DNA of 38,543 nucleotides. It comes from Clostridia bacterium. Its GTDB lineage: Bacteria; Bacillota; Clostridia; UMGS1883. Every line of letters starts with the position of its first letter. Position 1 is the stretch's first letter. The position numbers and the translations under genes were made by a program. Positions 1 through 7,646 of this stretch are shown one piece after another. The notes beneath the pieces were generated by a model that was not told the DNA's origin, ran no database searches, and saw only the letters and a program-made list of their open reading frames with translations. The stretch spans positions 1-38,543 of the forward strand of contig JAFSGW010000006.1 in assembly GCA_017440585.1 (NCBI GenBank), read 5' to 3'.

Positions 1-177
1 AACGATCTTTCCGCTGCGAAGGCAACGGCTGCATACATGGAGAGTCTTGGGAGTACCGTTTACAAGGGCCTTAACTGTTCTTACGTTAGCCTTCCATGTT
101 CTGTTAGAACGACGATGAGAGTGGCTCACCTGGATGCCGAAAGTAACACCCTTACCGCATACATCACACTTTGCCAT
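1..177 (-). CDS. rpmB: 50S ribosomal protein L28 (3' end cut by window)
   Basis: This is the structural L28 protein of the large ribosomal subunit. The reverse strand translates from the ATG at 175-177 to MAKCDVCGKGVTFGIQVSHS, followed by a basic segment and LHVCSRCLRSGKIV. This is the L28 signature, with paired cysteines (CDVC and CSRC) typical of the zinc-binding form. The 59 codons seen reach the window edge, so only the last few residues and the stop are missing (the family is about 62 residues long). The start is supported by an AAGGAGG site about 9 bases upstream. It is transcribed away from leuC. A promoter is visible at 260-288, leaving a leader of roughly 75 bases that contains a small GC hairpin near 218-230 of unknown relevance. 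Confidence 0.95.
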   Translation of the reverse strand, partial: MAKCDVCGKGVTFGIQVSHSHRRSNRTWKANVRTVKALVNGTPKTLHVCSRCLRSGKIV

Positions 178-259
178 ACCAATAAACCTCCTTAGCCAAA
201 AGTCAAAAATTAAGTCCTGTGCGGGGCACAAAGACCGATTATCAATTAATGCATTGCCT

Positions 260-288
260 ATTGTAGCAAAGAAAATGGGAAATTGCAA
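260..288 (-). promoter_or_regulatory. predicted sigma-A promoter of rpmB
   Basis: On the minus strand, TTGCAA (283-288) and TACAAT (260-265) are separated by exactly 17 bases. The -10 matches consensus at 5 of 6 positions and the -35 at 4 of 6. The predicted start lies near 253, giving a leader of about 75 bases before the rpmB ATG. Confidence 0.6.
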
Positions 289-348
289 GTGTTTTTTTAA
301 AATTTTTCAAAAATATTTTCTTTTCGCCCATTTTGGGGTACTAAAACC

Positions 349-377
349 TTGACGAAAAGGGAAAATGGGCTTATAAT
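349..377 (+). promoter_or_regulatory. predicted sigma-A promoter of the leuC-led gene block
   Basis: TTGACG (349-354) and a perfect TATAAT (372-377) are separated by 17 bases. Transcription would begin near 384, leaving a leader of only about 42 bases before leuC, which is too short for a T-box or attenuator. A 9-base perfect inverted repeat (GCCCATTTT at 326-334, AAAATGGGC at 362-370) brackets the -35 and abuts the -10. It could be a repressor operator. Confidence 0.75.
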
Positions 378-425
378 AGCATAAATATACTATTAATAAG
401 TAGACAATTTTTAGGAGGAATATAA

Positions 426-1685
426 ATGGCACAGACAATGACACAGAAAATTCTTGCCCATAAAGCAGGGCTTGAAGCTGTAAAGAGTGGCGATCTTGTT
501 TTAATTAACCTTGACCTCGCCATGGCTAACGACGTAACGGGTCCCGTTGCGGTAAACGTTTTTGAAAAGGGTAACCTTACAATTTCCGACCCCGACAAGG
601 TTTGCTTCGTGCTTGACCACTTTACTCCCACAAAGGATATAAAGAGCGCACAGAACTGCAAGCAGGTGAGGGAATTCAGCGAAAAGCACGGTATAAAGAA
701 GTTCTTTGAGGGCGGTTGTGCAGGTGTTGAGCATGCATTACTTCCCGAGCTTGGCATTGTTAAGGCAGGCGATGCTGTTATAGGTGCCGACAGCCACACT
801 TGTACCTACGGTGCACTCAATGCTTTCTCCACAGGCGTTGGCTCTACAGACATGGCTATAGGCATGAGCAAGGCAAAGGCATGGATGAAGGTGCCCTCTG
901 CCATAGGCTTTAACCTTAAGGGTAACTTTAAAAAGGGTGTTTCCGGTAAGGACCTTATTTTGTACATAATTGCAAAGATAGGCGTTGACGGTGCTCTTTA
1001 TAAATCTATGGAATTTTTCGGTGAGGGCGTAAGCGCACTTACAATGGATGACCGCTTTACAATTGCAAACATGGCAATTGAAGCAGGCGGTAAGAACGGT
1101 ATTTTCATTGCCGATGAAAAAACAATTGCATATATGGAAGAAGCAGGCGTTAAGGAATATAAAACCTATGAGCCTGACGAGGATGCTCCCTATGAATATG
1201 TAATGGATATTGAACTTAGTGAGGTTCCTTACATGGTTGCATTCCCCCATCTTCCTTCCAATGGCAAAACAGCCGAGGAGGCTGAAAAAATGCAGATAAA
1301 GCTTGACCAGGTTGTTATAGGAAGCTGTACAAACGGCAGAATAAGTGACCTGAGGGTTGCAGCAGAGGTTTTAAAGGGCAAGAAGGTTAAGGAAAATTTA
1401 CGTGTTATAGTTATCCCTGCAACACCCAAGATTTATAAGGAAGCATTAAATGAAGGCCTTCTTAACATATTTATGGATGCAGGCTGTATTGTTTCGCCTC
1501 CCACCTGCGGTCCCTGCCTTGGCGGTCACATGGGAATTCTGGCTGACGGCGAAAGAGCTATTGCCACAACAAACCGTAACTTTGTAGGCAGAATGGGTCA
1601 TGTGGACAGTGAGGTTTACCTTGCATCACCCCGTGTTGCGGCTACAAGTGCACTGACAGGTTATATAACTGCACCTATTGATTAA
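426..1685 (+). CDS. leuC: 3-isopropylmalate dehydratase large subunit
   Basis: Together with LeuD, this aconitase-family protein interconverts 2- and 3-isopropylmalate in leucine synthesis in the cytoplasm. At 419 residues it belongs to the shorter 'anaerobe/archaeal' LeuC group rather than the roughly 465-residue enterobacterial form. The three cysteine ligands expected for the [4Fe-4S] cluster are visible: Cys301 in VIGSCTNGR, and Cys361 and Cys364 in [28 protein letters not shown] is the conserved active-site segment. The ATG has a TAGGAGGAA site 7 bases upstream. leuD follows after 12 bases. No leuA or ilv genes are in view, so the first committed step must be encoded elsewhere. Homoaconitase or citramalate-type dehydratase activity is possible, but the leuB neighbour favours leucine synthesis. 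Confidence 0.96.
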   Translation: MAQTMTQKILAHKAGLEAVKSGDLVLINLDLAMANDVTGPVAVNVFEKGNLTISDPDKVCFVLDHFTPTKDIKSAQNCKQVREFSEKHGIKKFFEGGCAGVEHALLPELGIVKAGDAVIGADSHTCTYGALNAFSTGVGSTDMAIGMSKAKAWMKVPSAIGFNLKGNFKKGVSGKDLILYIIAKIGVDGALYKSMEFFGEGVSALTMDDRFTIANMAIEAGGKNGIFIADEKTIAYMEEAGVKEYKTYEPDEDAPYEYVMDIELSEVPYMVAFPHLPSNGKTAEEAEKMQIKLDQVVIGSCTNGRISDLRVAAEVLKGKKVKENLRVIVIPATPKIYKEALNEGLLNIFMDAGCIVSPPTCGPCLGGHMGILADGERAIATTNRNFVGRMGHVDSEVYLASPRVAATSALTGYITAPID

Positions 1686-1697
1686 GGAGGAACAACA

Positions 1698-2186
1698 ATG
1701 AACGTAAAAGGTAATGTTTTTAAATATGGCGACAACGTTGATACAGACGTTATCATTCCTGCAAGATACCTTAATACGAGCGTAGAGAAGGAGCTTGCGG
1801 CACACTGCATGGAGGATATTGACAAGGGCTTTGTAACAAAGGTAGCCCCAGGCGACATTATGATAGGCGGCTGGAACTTCGGTTGCGGTTCCTCCCGTGA
1901 GCATGCACCCATTGCCATTAAGGCAAGCGGTATTGACCTTATTATTGCAAAGAGCTTTGCACGTATTTTCTACCGTAACAGCATCAACATAGGTCTTCCC
2001 ATTTTGGAGAGCGAAGAATGTGTTAACGATTGTGAGGCAGGGGATGTTATCTCTGCTGACCTTTCGAAAGGTATTATCAGAAACGAAACAAAGGGCAAGG
2101 AATACACAACAACACCCTTCCCCGAATTTATCCAGGAAATTGTTGAGTGTGGCGGATTGGTTGGCTATGCACAACAGAAGCTGTAA
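1698..2186 (+). CDS. leuD: 3-isopropylmalate dehydratase small subunit
   Basis: LeuD is the swivelling small subunit that completes the LeuC active site. The 162-residue length is usual for this LeuD subgroup. The N-terminal [14 protein letters not shown] segment and [14 protein letters not shown] (about residues 58-71) are the family signatures. The second includes the Ser-Arg pair that contacts the substrate carboxylate in the aconitase fold. An AAGGAGG site precedes the ATG, and leuC ends 12 bases earlier, so the two subunits are translated in tandem. A 168-base gap containing a palindromic element separates it from the chosen leuB start. Confidence 0.96.
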   Translation: MNVKGNVFKYGDNVDTDVIIPARYLNTSVEKELAAHCMEDIDKGFVTKVAPGDIMIGGWNFGCGSSREHAPIAIKASGIDLIIAKSFARIFYRNSINIGLPILESEECVNDCEAGDVISADLSKGIIRNETKGKEYTTTPFPEFIQEIVECGGLVGYAQQKL

Positions 2187-2241
2187 TTAGTGGGTTGCCG
2201 GCTACTTTGATTAAGTAATTGCAACATTTTTAAAAGGAGCA

Positions 2242-2310
2242 GGGACACGCCTGTTTCGCTGAAATAAAAAAGTGCAAACAAAGCACTCTATCGTGGGTCA
2301 GGCATGTCCC
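2242..2310. repeat. palindromic repeat element between leuD and leuB
   Basis: GGGACACGCCTG (2242-2253) and CAGGCATGTCCC (2299-2310) can pair over 12 positions with one wobble. They enclose a 45-base interior holding a smaller GTGC/GCAC hairpin (about 2272-2285). It is not followed by a T tract, so it is not a classical terminator. The layout resembles REP-type palindromes scattered by Y1 transposases or MITE remnants, but no transposase is in the window. It would appear in the leuD-leuB transcript as an intercistronic stem-loop. Confidence 0.5.
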
Positions 2311-2354
2311 GTGTTGTGGGCTTTAGTAAGTTTGTTGTTGAAAGGAAAATTAAA

Positions 2355-3413
2355 ATGATTAAGAATATAGCAGTTATCCCCGGTGACGGTATCGGTCCCG
2401 AGGTTGTACGTGAGACAGTAAAGGTACTTGATAAGGTGGCTGAAAAGTTCGGTCACGAATTTAAATATGAATATCTTCTTGCAGGCGGTTGCAGTATTGA
2501 TGAATACGGCAAGCCCCTTACAGAGGAAACACTTGAGAAAGCAAAGGCATCAGACAGCGTGCTTTTAGGTGCTGTCGGCGGCCCTAAGTGGGAAAACATT
2601 CCCGGTATCCGTCCTGAGCAGGCATTACTTGGTCTTCGTGGCGGTTTGGGTCTTTATGCAAACCTCCGTCCTGCAGTAATGTATAAGGAATTAGCATCTG
2701 CTTCTCCCTTAAAGAGCGAAATTATCGGTGACGGCATCGATATTATGATTGTACGTGAATTAACAGGCGGTATTTACTTTGGCGAAAGCGGAAGAAACGA
2801 GGCAGGCGACTGGGCATACGACACAGAAAGCTACTCAAAGATGGAAATTGAACGCCTTCTTATCCACGCTTTTGAAATTGCTATGAAGAGAAATCGCCAC
2901 GTGACAGTTGTTGACAAGGCAAATGTACTGGAGTCCTCCAGACTCTGGAGAGAGGTTACCCGTGAGGTTGCACCCAGATACCCTGAGGTTAATGTAGATT
3001 ACCTCTATGTTGACAATGCTTCCATGCAGCTTGTACGTAATCCCCGTCAGTTTGACGTTATCGCAACAAGCAACATCTTCGGCGACATTCTCTCCGACGA
3101 AGCAAGCCAGATAACAGGCTCTATCGGTATGCTCCCCTCTGCATCCTTAGGTGACGGCACCTTTGGTATGTACGAGCCCGTACACGGCTCTGCACCCGAC
3201 ATTGCAGGCGAAAACAAGGCTAACCCCCTTGCAACAATCCTTTCCGCAGCTATGATGCTCCGCTACTCCTTCGACATGAAGGCAGAGGCAGACTGCATCG
3301 AAAATGCTGTTGCAAAGGTTTTAGAGGACGGCATCAGAACAGGTGACATTGCAGGCGGTATGGAATTTATCGGCTGCAAGGAAATGGGCGACGCCGTAGT
3401 TGAAAGATTATGA
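2355..3413 (+). CDS. leuB: 3-isopropylmalate dehydrogenase
   Basis: LeuB is an NAD-dependent cytoplasmic enzyme that oxidatively decarboxylates 3-isopropylmalate to 2-oxoisocaproate. I chose the ATG at 2355, giving 352 residues, because GAAAGGA lies 8 bases upstream and the protein then begins [17 protein letters not shown], the normal family N-terminus. An in-frame ATG at 2304 would add 17 residues encoded partly by the palindromic element and looks spurious. The conserved [14 protein letters not shown] loop, the metal-binding [18 protein letters not shown] region and the NAD-contact [18 protein letters not shown] are all present. yqeG begins within its last codons (ATGA overlap). Confidence 0.96.
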   Translation: MIKNIAVIPGDGIGPEVVRETVKVLDKVAEKFGHEFKYEYLLAGGCSIDEYGKPLTEETLEKAKASDSVLLGAVGGPKWENIPGIRPEQALLGLRGGLGLYANLRPAVMYKELASASPLKSEIIGDGIDIMIVRELTGGIYFGESGRNEAGDWAYDTESYSKMEIERLLIHAFEIAMKRNRHVTVVDKANVLESSRLWREVTREVAPRYPEVNVDYLYVDNASMQLVRNPRQFDVIATSNIFGDILSDEASQITGSIGMLPSASLGDGTFGMYEPVHGSAPDIAGENKANPLATILSAAMMLRYSFDMKAEADCIENAVAKVLEDGIRTGDIAGGMEFIGCKEMGDAVVERL

Positions 3414-3898
3414 TGAAGAAGCTTTATCCTAAGCTTTATGTAGAAAATATAGGCTCAATCACTGCCTCCATGCTCAGAAAAATGGGTATGGAGGCTGTGG
3501 TGCTTGATGTGGATAATACACTTGTGCCTCATGATGACCCCAATCCCACAGTCGAGGTGGAAAATTTCCTTGCAGATATGCGACAAGGTGGCATTAAAAT
3601 ATGCGTTGTTTCAAATAACTCGGAAGAGAGGGTTAAGCCCTTCTGCGAAAGGATAGGAGTTACTTATTTTGTGAGCGATGCACTAAAGCCCCGTGCCTAC
3701 GGCTACTTAAAGGCGGCGGAAATTATGGGCGTTAAGGCAGAAAAAACCGTAGGCATAGGTGACCAGATTTTTACCGACATATGGGGTGCTAACCGTGCAG
3801 GCTGTTACAGCATCCTTGTAAAGCCCATCGACACAAAAACAGAGCCCTTTTACATAAAGATAAAACGAATACTTGAAAAACCCTTTGTCAAGAGGTGA
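3410..3898 (+). CDS. yqeG: YqeG-family HAD IIIA-type phosphatase
   Basis: This small HAD-superfamily protein belongs to the YqeG branch, whose physiological substrate is not established. It is 162 residues long. Motif I is DVDNT with aspartates at 33 and 35, motif II is CVVSNN, and the C-terminal acidic motif is [17 protein letters not shown]. All are compatible with an Mg-dependent phosphatase fold without a large cap. The start ATG overlaps the leuB stop (ATGA), so translation is probably coupled. In Bacillus the gene lies beside yqeH and aroE. Here aroE follows after 4 bases but yqeH is missing. A second in-frame ATG at 3413 is an equally possible start. Confidence 0.88.
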   Translation: MMKKLYPKLYVENIGSITASMLRKMGMEAVVLDVDNTLVPHDDPNPTVEVENFLADMRQGGIKICVVSNNSEERVKPFCERIGVTYFVSDALKPRAYGYLKAAEIMGVKAEKTVGIGDQIFTDIWGANRAGCYSILVKPIDTKTEPFYIKIKRILEKPFVKR

Positions 3899-3902
3899 CA
3901 AT

Positions 3903-5240
3903 ATGAACATAACAGGCAGAACAGTTCAGCTGGGCGTTATAGGTAACCCCATCGAGCATTCCATTTCGCCACAGCTTCACAATACAATGATTGAAAAAAC
4001 GGGAGTGGATTACACCTACTCCGCCTTTCGTGTACGTGAGGGCGAGGTGGGCAAGGCGTTGGAGGGCATGCGTGCTCTCAACATACGTGGCTTTAACGTA
4101 ACCATACCCCACAAAATAACCGCCCACGACCTTTGTGACGAGGTTGACCCCTTTGCCCACAAAATGGGTGCATGCAATACCCTTGTAAACACAGACGGCG
4201 TAATAAAGGGCTACAACACCGACGGCCCCGGCTTTGTACGCTCCCTTTACCACAAGGGGGTTGATATAAAGGGCAAAAGGGTTATTGTTATAGGTGCAGG
4301 CGGTGCGGCACAGGGTGTGGCAATGGCTCTTGCAGAAGAAAATTGTGAAAGCATAGGCATTATTAACCGTACCCGTGATAAGGCAGAGGCACTTGCGCGA
4401 AAAATTAACCGTTATTACCCCAAAAGGGCTTTCGTGGCAGAAAAAATTGAAAACGCCGACATACTTGTGAACAGCACAAGTGTTGGCATGAATACAAGCC
4501 TTTCCCCGGTGGACAGCCTTACAGGGCTTAACGAAAATGCCGTTGTGTGCGATGTTGTTTACTGCCCAAGGGAAACTGCCCTTTTAAAAATGGCAAGGGA
4601 GGCAGGCTTTAAAACCGTTGGCGGTATAGGTATGCTTATAAACCAGGCTGTTATTGCCTTTGAGCTTTTTACGAATACAAAGGTCGGTGAGGATGTAATT
4701 GACTATCTCTACCGCATGACAGAGCTTGAAAGCTCCATTGTGCTTACGGGCTTTATGGGCACGGGCAAAACAACCATAGGCAAAAGGCTTTGTGCACTTA
4801 CCGGTGCACAGTTTATAGACACCGATGCCCTTATTGAAGAAAGGGAAGGAATGAGCATTCCCGAAATTTTTGAAAAAAAGGGCGAGGGCTACTTCCGTGA
4901 CGTGGAAAGCGAGGTTTTAAAGAGCCTTGCAGGCTATAAGGGTGCTGTTATTTCCACAGGCGGCGGTGCTGTTATAAGGCGTGAAAATATTGATGCACTT
5001 AAAAATGGCGGTGGTGTTGTTTTCTGCCTTAAGGCGGATATTGACCGTGTTTTTAAAAACATTGGCGAAAATACAACCTCACGCCCTCTTTTAAACGGCA
5101 AAACAAAGGAAGAGGCAGAGGCACTTTTAAATTCAAGGCGTGAGGCATATAAAAACTGCCACTTTGAAATTGACGTGACAGCCTTTGAAAAGGAAAAAGC
5201 GGCAGATAAAATACTTGAACTGTATATGGGCAGGGATTGA
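3903..5240 (+). CDS. aroE-aroK: bifunctional shikimate dehydrogenase / shikimate kinase (AroE-AroK fusion)
   Basis: A single 445-residue reading frame carries two consecutive shikimate-pathway enzymes. Residues 1-270 are AroE, which reduces 3-dehydroshikimate with NADPH. They include GVIGNPIEHSISPQLHN, NVTIPHK with catalytic Lys71, GYNTDGPG with Asp107, the GAGGAAQG dinucleotide loop (131-138) and GGIGMLINQA. Residues from about 278 are AroK, which phosphorylates shikimate with ATP: Walker A GFMGTGKTT (283-291), DTDALIEE, STGGGAV and SRPLL. The linker is only a few residues. I chose the ATG at 3903 over the one at 3873 because an AGAGGTGA site precedes it and the extra residues lie inside yqeG. 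There is no stop or frameshift between the halves. yggS starts just after the stop. Confidence 0.94.
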   Translation: MNITGRTVQLGVIGNPIEHSISPQLHNTMIEKTGVDYTYSAFRVREGEVGKALEGMRALNIRGFNVTIPHKITAHDLCDEVDPFAHKMGACNTLVNTDGVIKGYNTDGPGFVRSLYHKGVDIKGKRVIVIGAGGAAQGVAMALAEENCESIGIINRTRDKAEALARKINRYYPKRAFVAEKIENADILVNSTSVGMNTSLSPVDSLTGLNENAVVCDVVYCPRETALLKMAREAGFKTVGGIGMLINQAVIAFELFTNTKVGEDVIDYLYRMTELESSIVLTGFMGTGKTTIGKRLCALTGAQFIDTDALIEEREGMSIPEIFEKKGEGYFRDVESEVLKSLAGYKGAVISTGGGAVIRRENIDALKNGGGVVFCLKADIDRVFKNIGENTTSRPLLNGKTKEEAEALLNSRREAYKNCHFEIDVTAFEKEKAADKILELYMGRD

Positions 5241-5242
5241 AT

Positions 5243-5917
5243 ATGGAAAATATAAAAGAGCGCATAGCATTTGTGCGCGAGGAAATAGAAAAAGCGAAAG
5301 AAAGAAGCGGCAGGGAAGACGATGTTACCCTTATTGCCGTTACAAAAACCTACGGTGTTGAGGAGATTCAAAAGGCATGGGAGGCAGGGTGCACCGTCTT
5401 TGGTGAAAACCGTGTTCAGGAAATGATGGAAAAGCTCCCCTCCTTCCCCGATGCAAAGTGGCATTTAATAGGCCATTTACAGAAAAACAAGGCAAAATAT
5501 GTGGTTGGCAATGCCGAGCTTATCCATTCTGTTGATTCAATGGATCTGCTTTTGGAAATAAACCGTATTGCCATGAAGAAAAATGTTGTTCAGGATGTGC
5601 TTTTAGAAGTAAATATATCGGGTGAAATCACCAAATATGGTTTGACAACAGAGGAAATAAAAGATATAATAATTAAGATGGGGGAATTGGGTGCAGTAAG
5701 GCTTCGCGGTTTTATGACAATGGCACCTAAAAGCGAGGACCCCGAGAGTGTGCGCTGGGTTTTTGAAAAGGCGAAGGAGCTGTTTGATTGTTACAGAAAA
5801 CAGCATGAAAATATTGACATTCTTTCGATGGGCATGAGCGGTGATTATACCGTTGCCGTTGAATGCGGTGCAACACATGTGCGCGTAGGCTCGCTTATTT
5901 TCGGAAAAAGAGTATAG
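5243..5917 (+). CDS. yggS: YggS-family PLP homeostasis protein (YlmE)
   Basis: This protein binds pyridoxal 5'-phosphate and belongs to the PLPBP/YggS family (YlmE in Bacillus), which buffers PLP and influences amino-acid pools without a known catalytic reaction. It has a single TIM-barrel domain of about 224 residues. The PLP lysine is Lys35 in LIAVTKTYG. GENRVQEMMEK, WHLIGHLQKNK and the phosphate-binding end SMGMSGDYTVAV and GATHVRVGSLIFG are also conserved. The ATG at 5243 is preferred to a TTG two codons earlier. It begins 3 bases after the aroEK stop and opens the ylm division-associated cluster (yggS-sepF-ylmH-divIVA). Confidence 0.93.
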   Translation: MENIKERIAFVREEIEKAKERSGREDDVTLIAVTKTYGVEEIQKAWEAGCTVFGENRVQEMMEKLPSFPDAKWHLIGHLQKNKAKYVVGNAELIHSVDSMDLLLEINRIAMKKNVVQDVLLEVNISGEITKYGLTTEEIKDIIIKMGELGAVRLRGFMTMAPKSEDPESVRWVFEKAKELFDCYRKQHENIDILSMGMSGDYTVAVECGATHVRVGSLIFGKRV

Positions 5918-5931
5918 AAGGAGAATGTGTT

Positions 5932-6372
5932 ATGGCAATTATGGATTCCATAAAAAAATTCATTATTCCCGACATTGACGAGGACGACGAAATAGAAGTT
6001 GAGGAGAAATCCTCTGTAAGACAGGTAAGAGACGAGGCTCCCTTCGGTGGAGTGAGAAAAGCAAAGGTTGTTAACATAAACCACGGTTCCACAAGTAGGA
6101 TTGTTATTGCAAAGCTTGACTCCACAGCAGGCGTTAAGCTTGTTATAAATAACCTTAAGGAGAGAGTGCCCGTTGTATTTTCAATTGCACGACTGGACCG
6201 TAACGATGCGGCAAGGGTTGTGGACGTTGTGTACGGTGCAACCTACGCGGTTGACGGCAGAATGCAGAAGGTAAGTAACGACATTTTCCTTATAACACCC
6301 TACGGCATTGAAATTACCGGCGACATTGCGGCAGAGCTTCTTGACTCCGCTGACTTTGCACTTGACCTTTAA
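5932..6372 (+). CDS. sepF: cell division protein SepF
   Basis: SepF is a cytoplasmic protein that bundles FtsZ and tethers it to the membrane in Gram-positive bacteria. The 146-residue product starts with an N-terminal helix (MAIMDSIKKFIIPDIDEDDE) that fits the membrane-targeting segment. An acidic linker follows, then the SepF core from about residue 45 with VVNINHGSTS and GATYAVDGRMQKVSNDIFLITP, which form the compact dimerisation domain. I chose the ATG at 5932 because GAAGGAGAA precedes it. A longer frame would begin inside yggS. Its stop overlaps the ylmH start by one base. The ylmG/yggT gene often found next to sepF is absent. Confidence 0.93.
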   Translation: MAIMDSIKKFIIPDIDEDDEIEVEEKSSVRQVRDEAPFGGVRKAKVVNINHGSTSRIVIAKLDSTAGVKLVINNLKERVPVVFSIARLDRNDAARVVDVVYGATYAVDGRMQKVSNDIFLITPYGIEITGDIAAELLDSADFALDL

Positions 6373-7136
6373 TGAATAACCGTGAAAAATTCCTCGCTCA
6401 GGCAGGTGAGGACCGTGAGGCTTTAGCCCGTGTTTTCGACAAGGCGGCAGCCGCTGAAAAAAAGGGGATAGCAATGTTTACCTCCTTTTTGTCGGAAAGA
6501 GAGTTCATGCTTGTTTGTGAGAGAAAGAAAAATATAGATTCTGTGCCCTTTACCGCCTTTGGCGGCTATGAGGATGCAGGAAGAGTGATGCTGTGCTTTT
6601 CTGTGGATGATTGTGAATACTTCCCCATTAAAGCCGTCCGTGTTATGGGAAAAGGGGTAGAAAATTTAAATCACCCCGACCTTTTGGGAAGCATAATAAG
6701 CACGGGGCTTGAAAGAAAGAGCATAGGCGACATTGTAAAAAACGGCTCTGAGTGGGTTGTTTTCTGCGAGGAAGGCGTGGCAGATTATTTAGCTGACAGC
6801 CTCACAGAGGTTGGAGGATGCTACGTTAAATGTGCCGTAAGCGAGGTTTTCGACATTGAGGTAAGCCTTCAGTTTGAAGAAATAACCGGCACGGTAAATT
6901 CCTTAAGAGCTGACAGCGTTGTATCGGTTATGCTTAAAACCTCACGGAGTAAGGCACAGGAATACATAGAAGCACAAAGGTTTTTCTTAAACCAGCAGCT
7001 TTGCACAAAGTGCGATAAGGAAATTCGTGAAAACGATATATTAACAGTCCGCCATCACGGAAAGGCAAGGCTTTCCGAAATAAGCGGAATGAGCAAAAAA
7101 GGGCGTATTTTTATAACAATTAAAAAATATATGTAA
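6372..7136 (+). CDS. ylmH: YlmH-family S4-domain RNA-binding protein
   Basis: This 254-residue protein matches the YlmH family. Its N-terminal alpha/beta portion carries the PFTAFGGYEDAGRVMLCF and NHPDLLGSIISTGLERKSIGD segments. The C-terminal S4 RNA-binding module lies at about residues 178-245 (SVVSVMLKTSRSKAQEYIEA, VRHHGKARLSEISG). YlmH is linked to ribosome-associated quality control and to the division cluster in Bacillus and Streptococcus. That knowledge is from the family, not shown here. The gene begins on the last base of sepF (TAATG), so the two are coupled. divIVA follows 15 bases after the stop. Confidence 0.9.
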   Translation: MNNREKFLAQAGEDREALARVFDKAAAAEKKGIAMFTSFLSEREFMLVCERKKNIDSVPFTAFGGYEDAGRVMLCFSVDDCEYFPIKAVRVMGKGVENLNHPDLLGSIISTGLERKSIGDIVKNGSEWVVFCEEGVADYLADSLTEVGGCYVKCAVSEVFDIEVSLQFEEITGTVNSLRADSVVSVMLKTSRSKAQEYIEAQRFFLNQQLCTKCDKEIRENDILTVRHHGKARLSEISGMSKKGRIFITIKKYM

Positions 7137-7151
7137 GGGCAGGGATGAAGA

Positions 7152-7646
7152 ATGCTTACACCTCTTGAAATCCAGAAAATTGAATTTCAGAAAAAAATGG
7201 GCAAGTATGTGCCCGCAGACGTTGACGAAGCATTTGCCGTAATTGCAGGTGACTATGAAGTCCTTTACAAGGAAAACATAAAGCTTCGTGACAGACTTGA
7301 GGTTTTAGAGGACCTTGTAAACAAATACAAGAGCATGGAGGACACCATGCGTGACACCCTTATCGTGGCACAGAAGGCTGCCGACGATTTACAGAAGGGT
7401 GCTACCCAGAAGGCGGAGGCTATTATAAAGCAGGCTGAAAACGAAGCCGAAATTATCCGCGAGGGTGCAAGGGTTATGGCAAACAAAACCCTTACAGAGC
7501 GTGAAAAGCTTGCAAACGACCTGTATGCATACAGTGTGCAGGTTGATTCAATATTAGATGCACAGAAACAGCTTGTTGCACAAATTCTTAAAACAAGGAG
7601 TGGTAACGATGGATTACAGTCAGACACTGAATCTTCCGAAAACTGA
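7152..7646 (+). CDS. divIVA: DivIVA-family division-site / polarity protein
   Basis: DivIVA is a coiled-coil protein that self-assembles at curved membranes (septa, poles) and recruits division or wall factors. The 164-residue product has the N-terminal membrane-binding domain (LTPLEIQKIEFQKKMGKYVPADVDEAF), then a heptad-rich, charged coiled coil (about 35-150), and a short polar tail GNDGLQSDTESSEN. That tail is translated from DNA that is simultaneously the start of ileS: the genes overlap by 38 bases in different frames, and the ileS ribosome-binding site lies within divIVA codons. Position between ylmH and ileS is the standard Gram-positive order. Confidence 0.92.
   Translation: MLTPLEIQKIEFQKKMGKYVPADVDEAFAVIAGDYEVLYKENIKLRDRLEVLEDLVNKYKSMEDTMRDTLIVAQKAADDLQKGATQKAEAIIKQAENEAEIIREGARVMANKTLTEREKLANDLYAYSVQVDSILDAQKQLVAQILKTRSGNDGLQSDTESSEN

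Noticed and set aside
134..352. 72-codon plus-strand frame across the rpmB start and the leu promoter region
   Set aside because: It is antisense to rpmB, has no ribosome binding site, and its 3' part covers predicted promoter elements.
2304..2354. Longer leuB start at 2304
   Set aside because: The added 17 residues are encoded by the palindromic element, lack family similarity, and a good ribosome site precedes the ATG at 2355.
7558..7646. Possible frameshift joining divIVA and ileS
   Set aside because: Both proteins have complete expected ends and ileS has its own ribosome site, so a real gene overlap explains the data.
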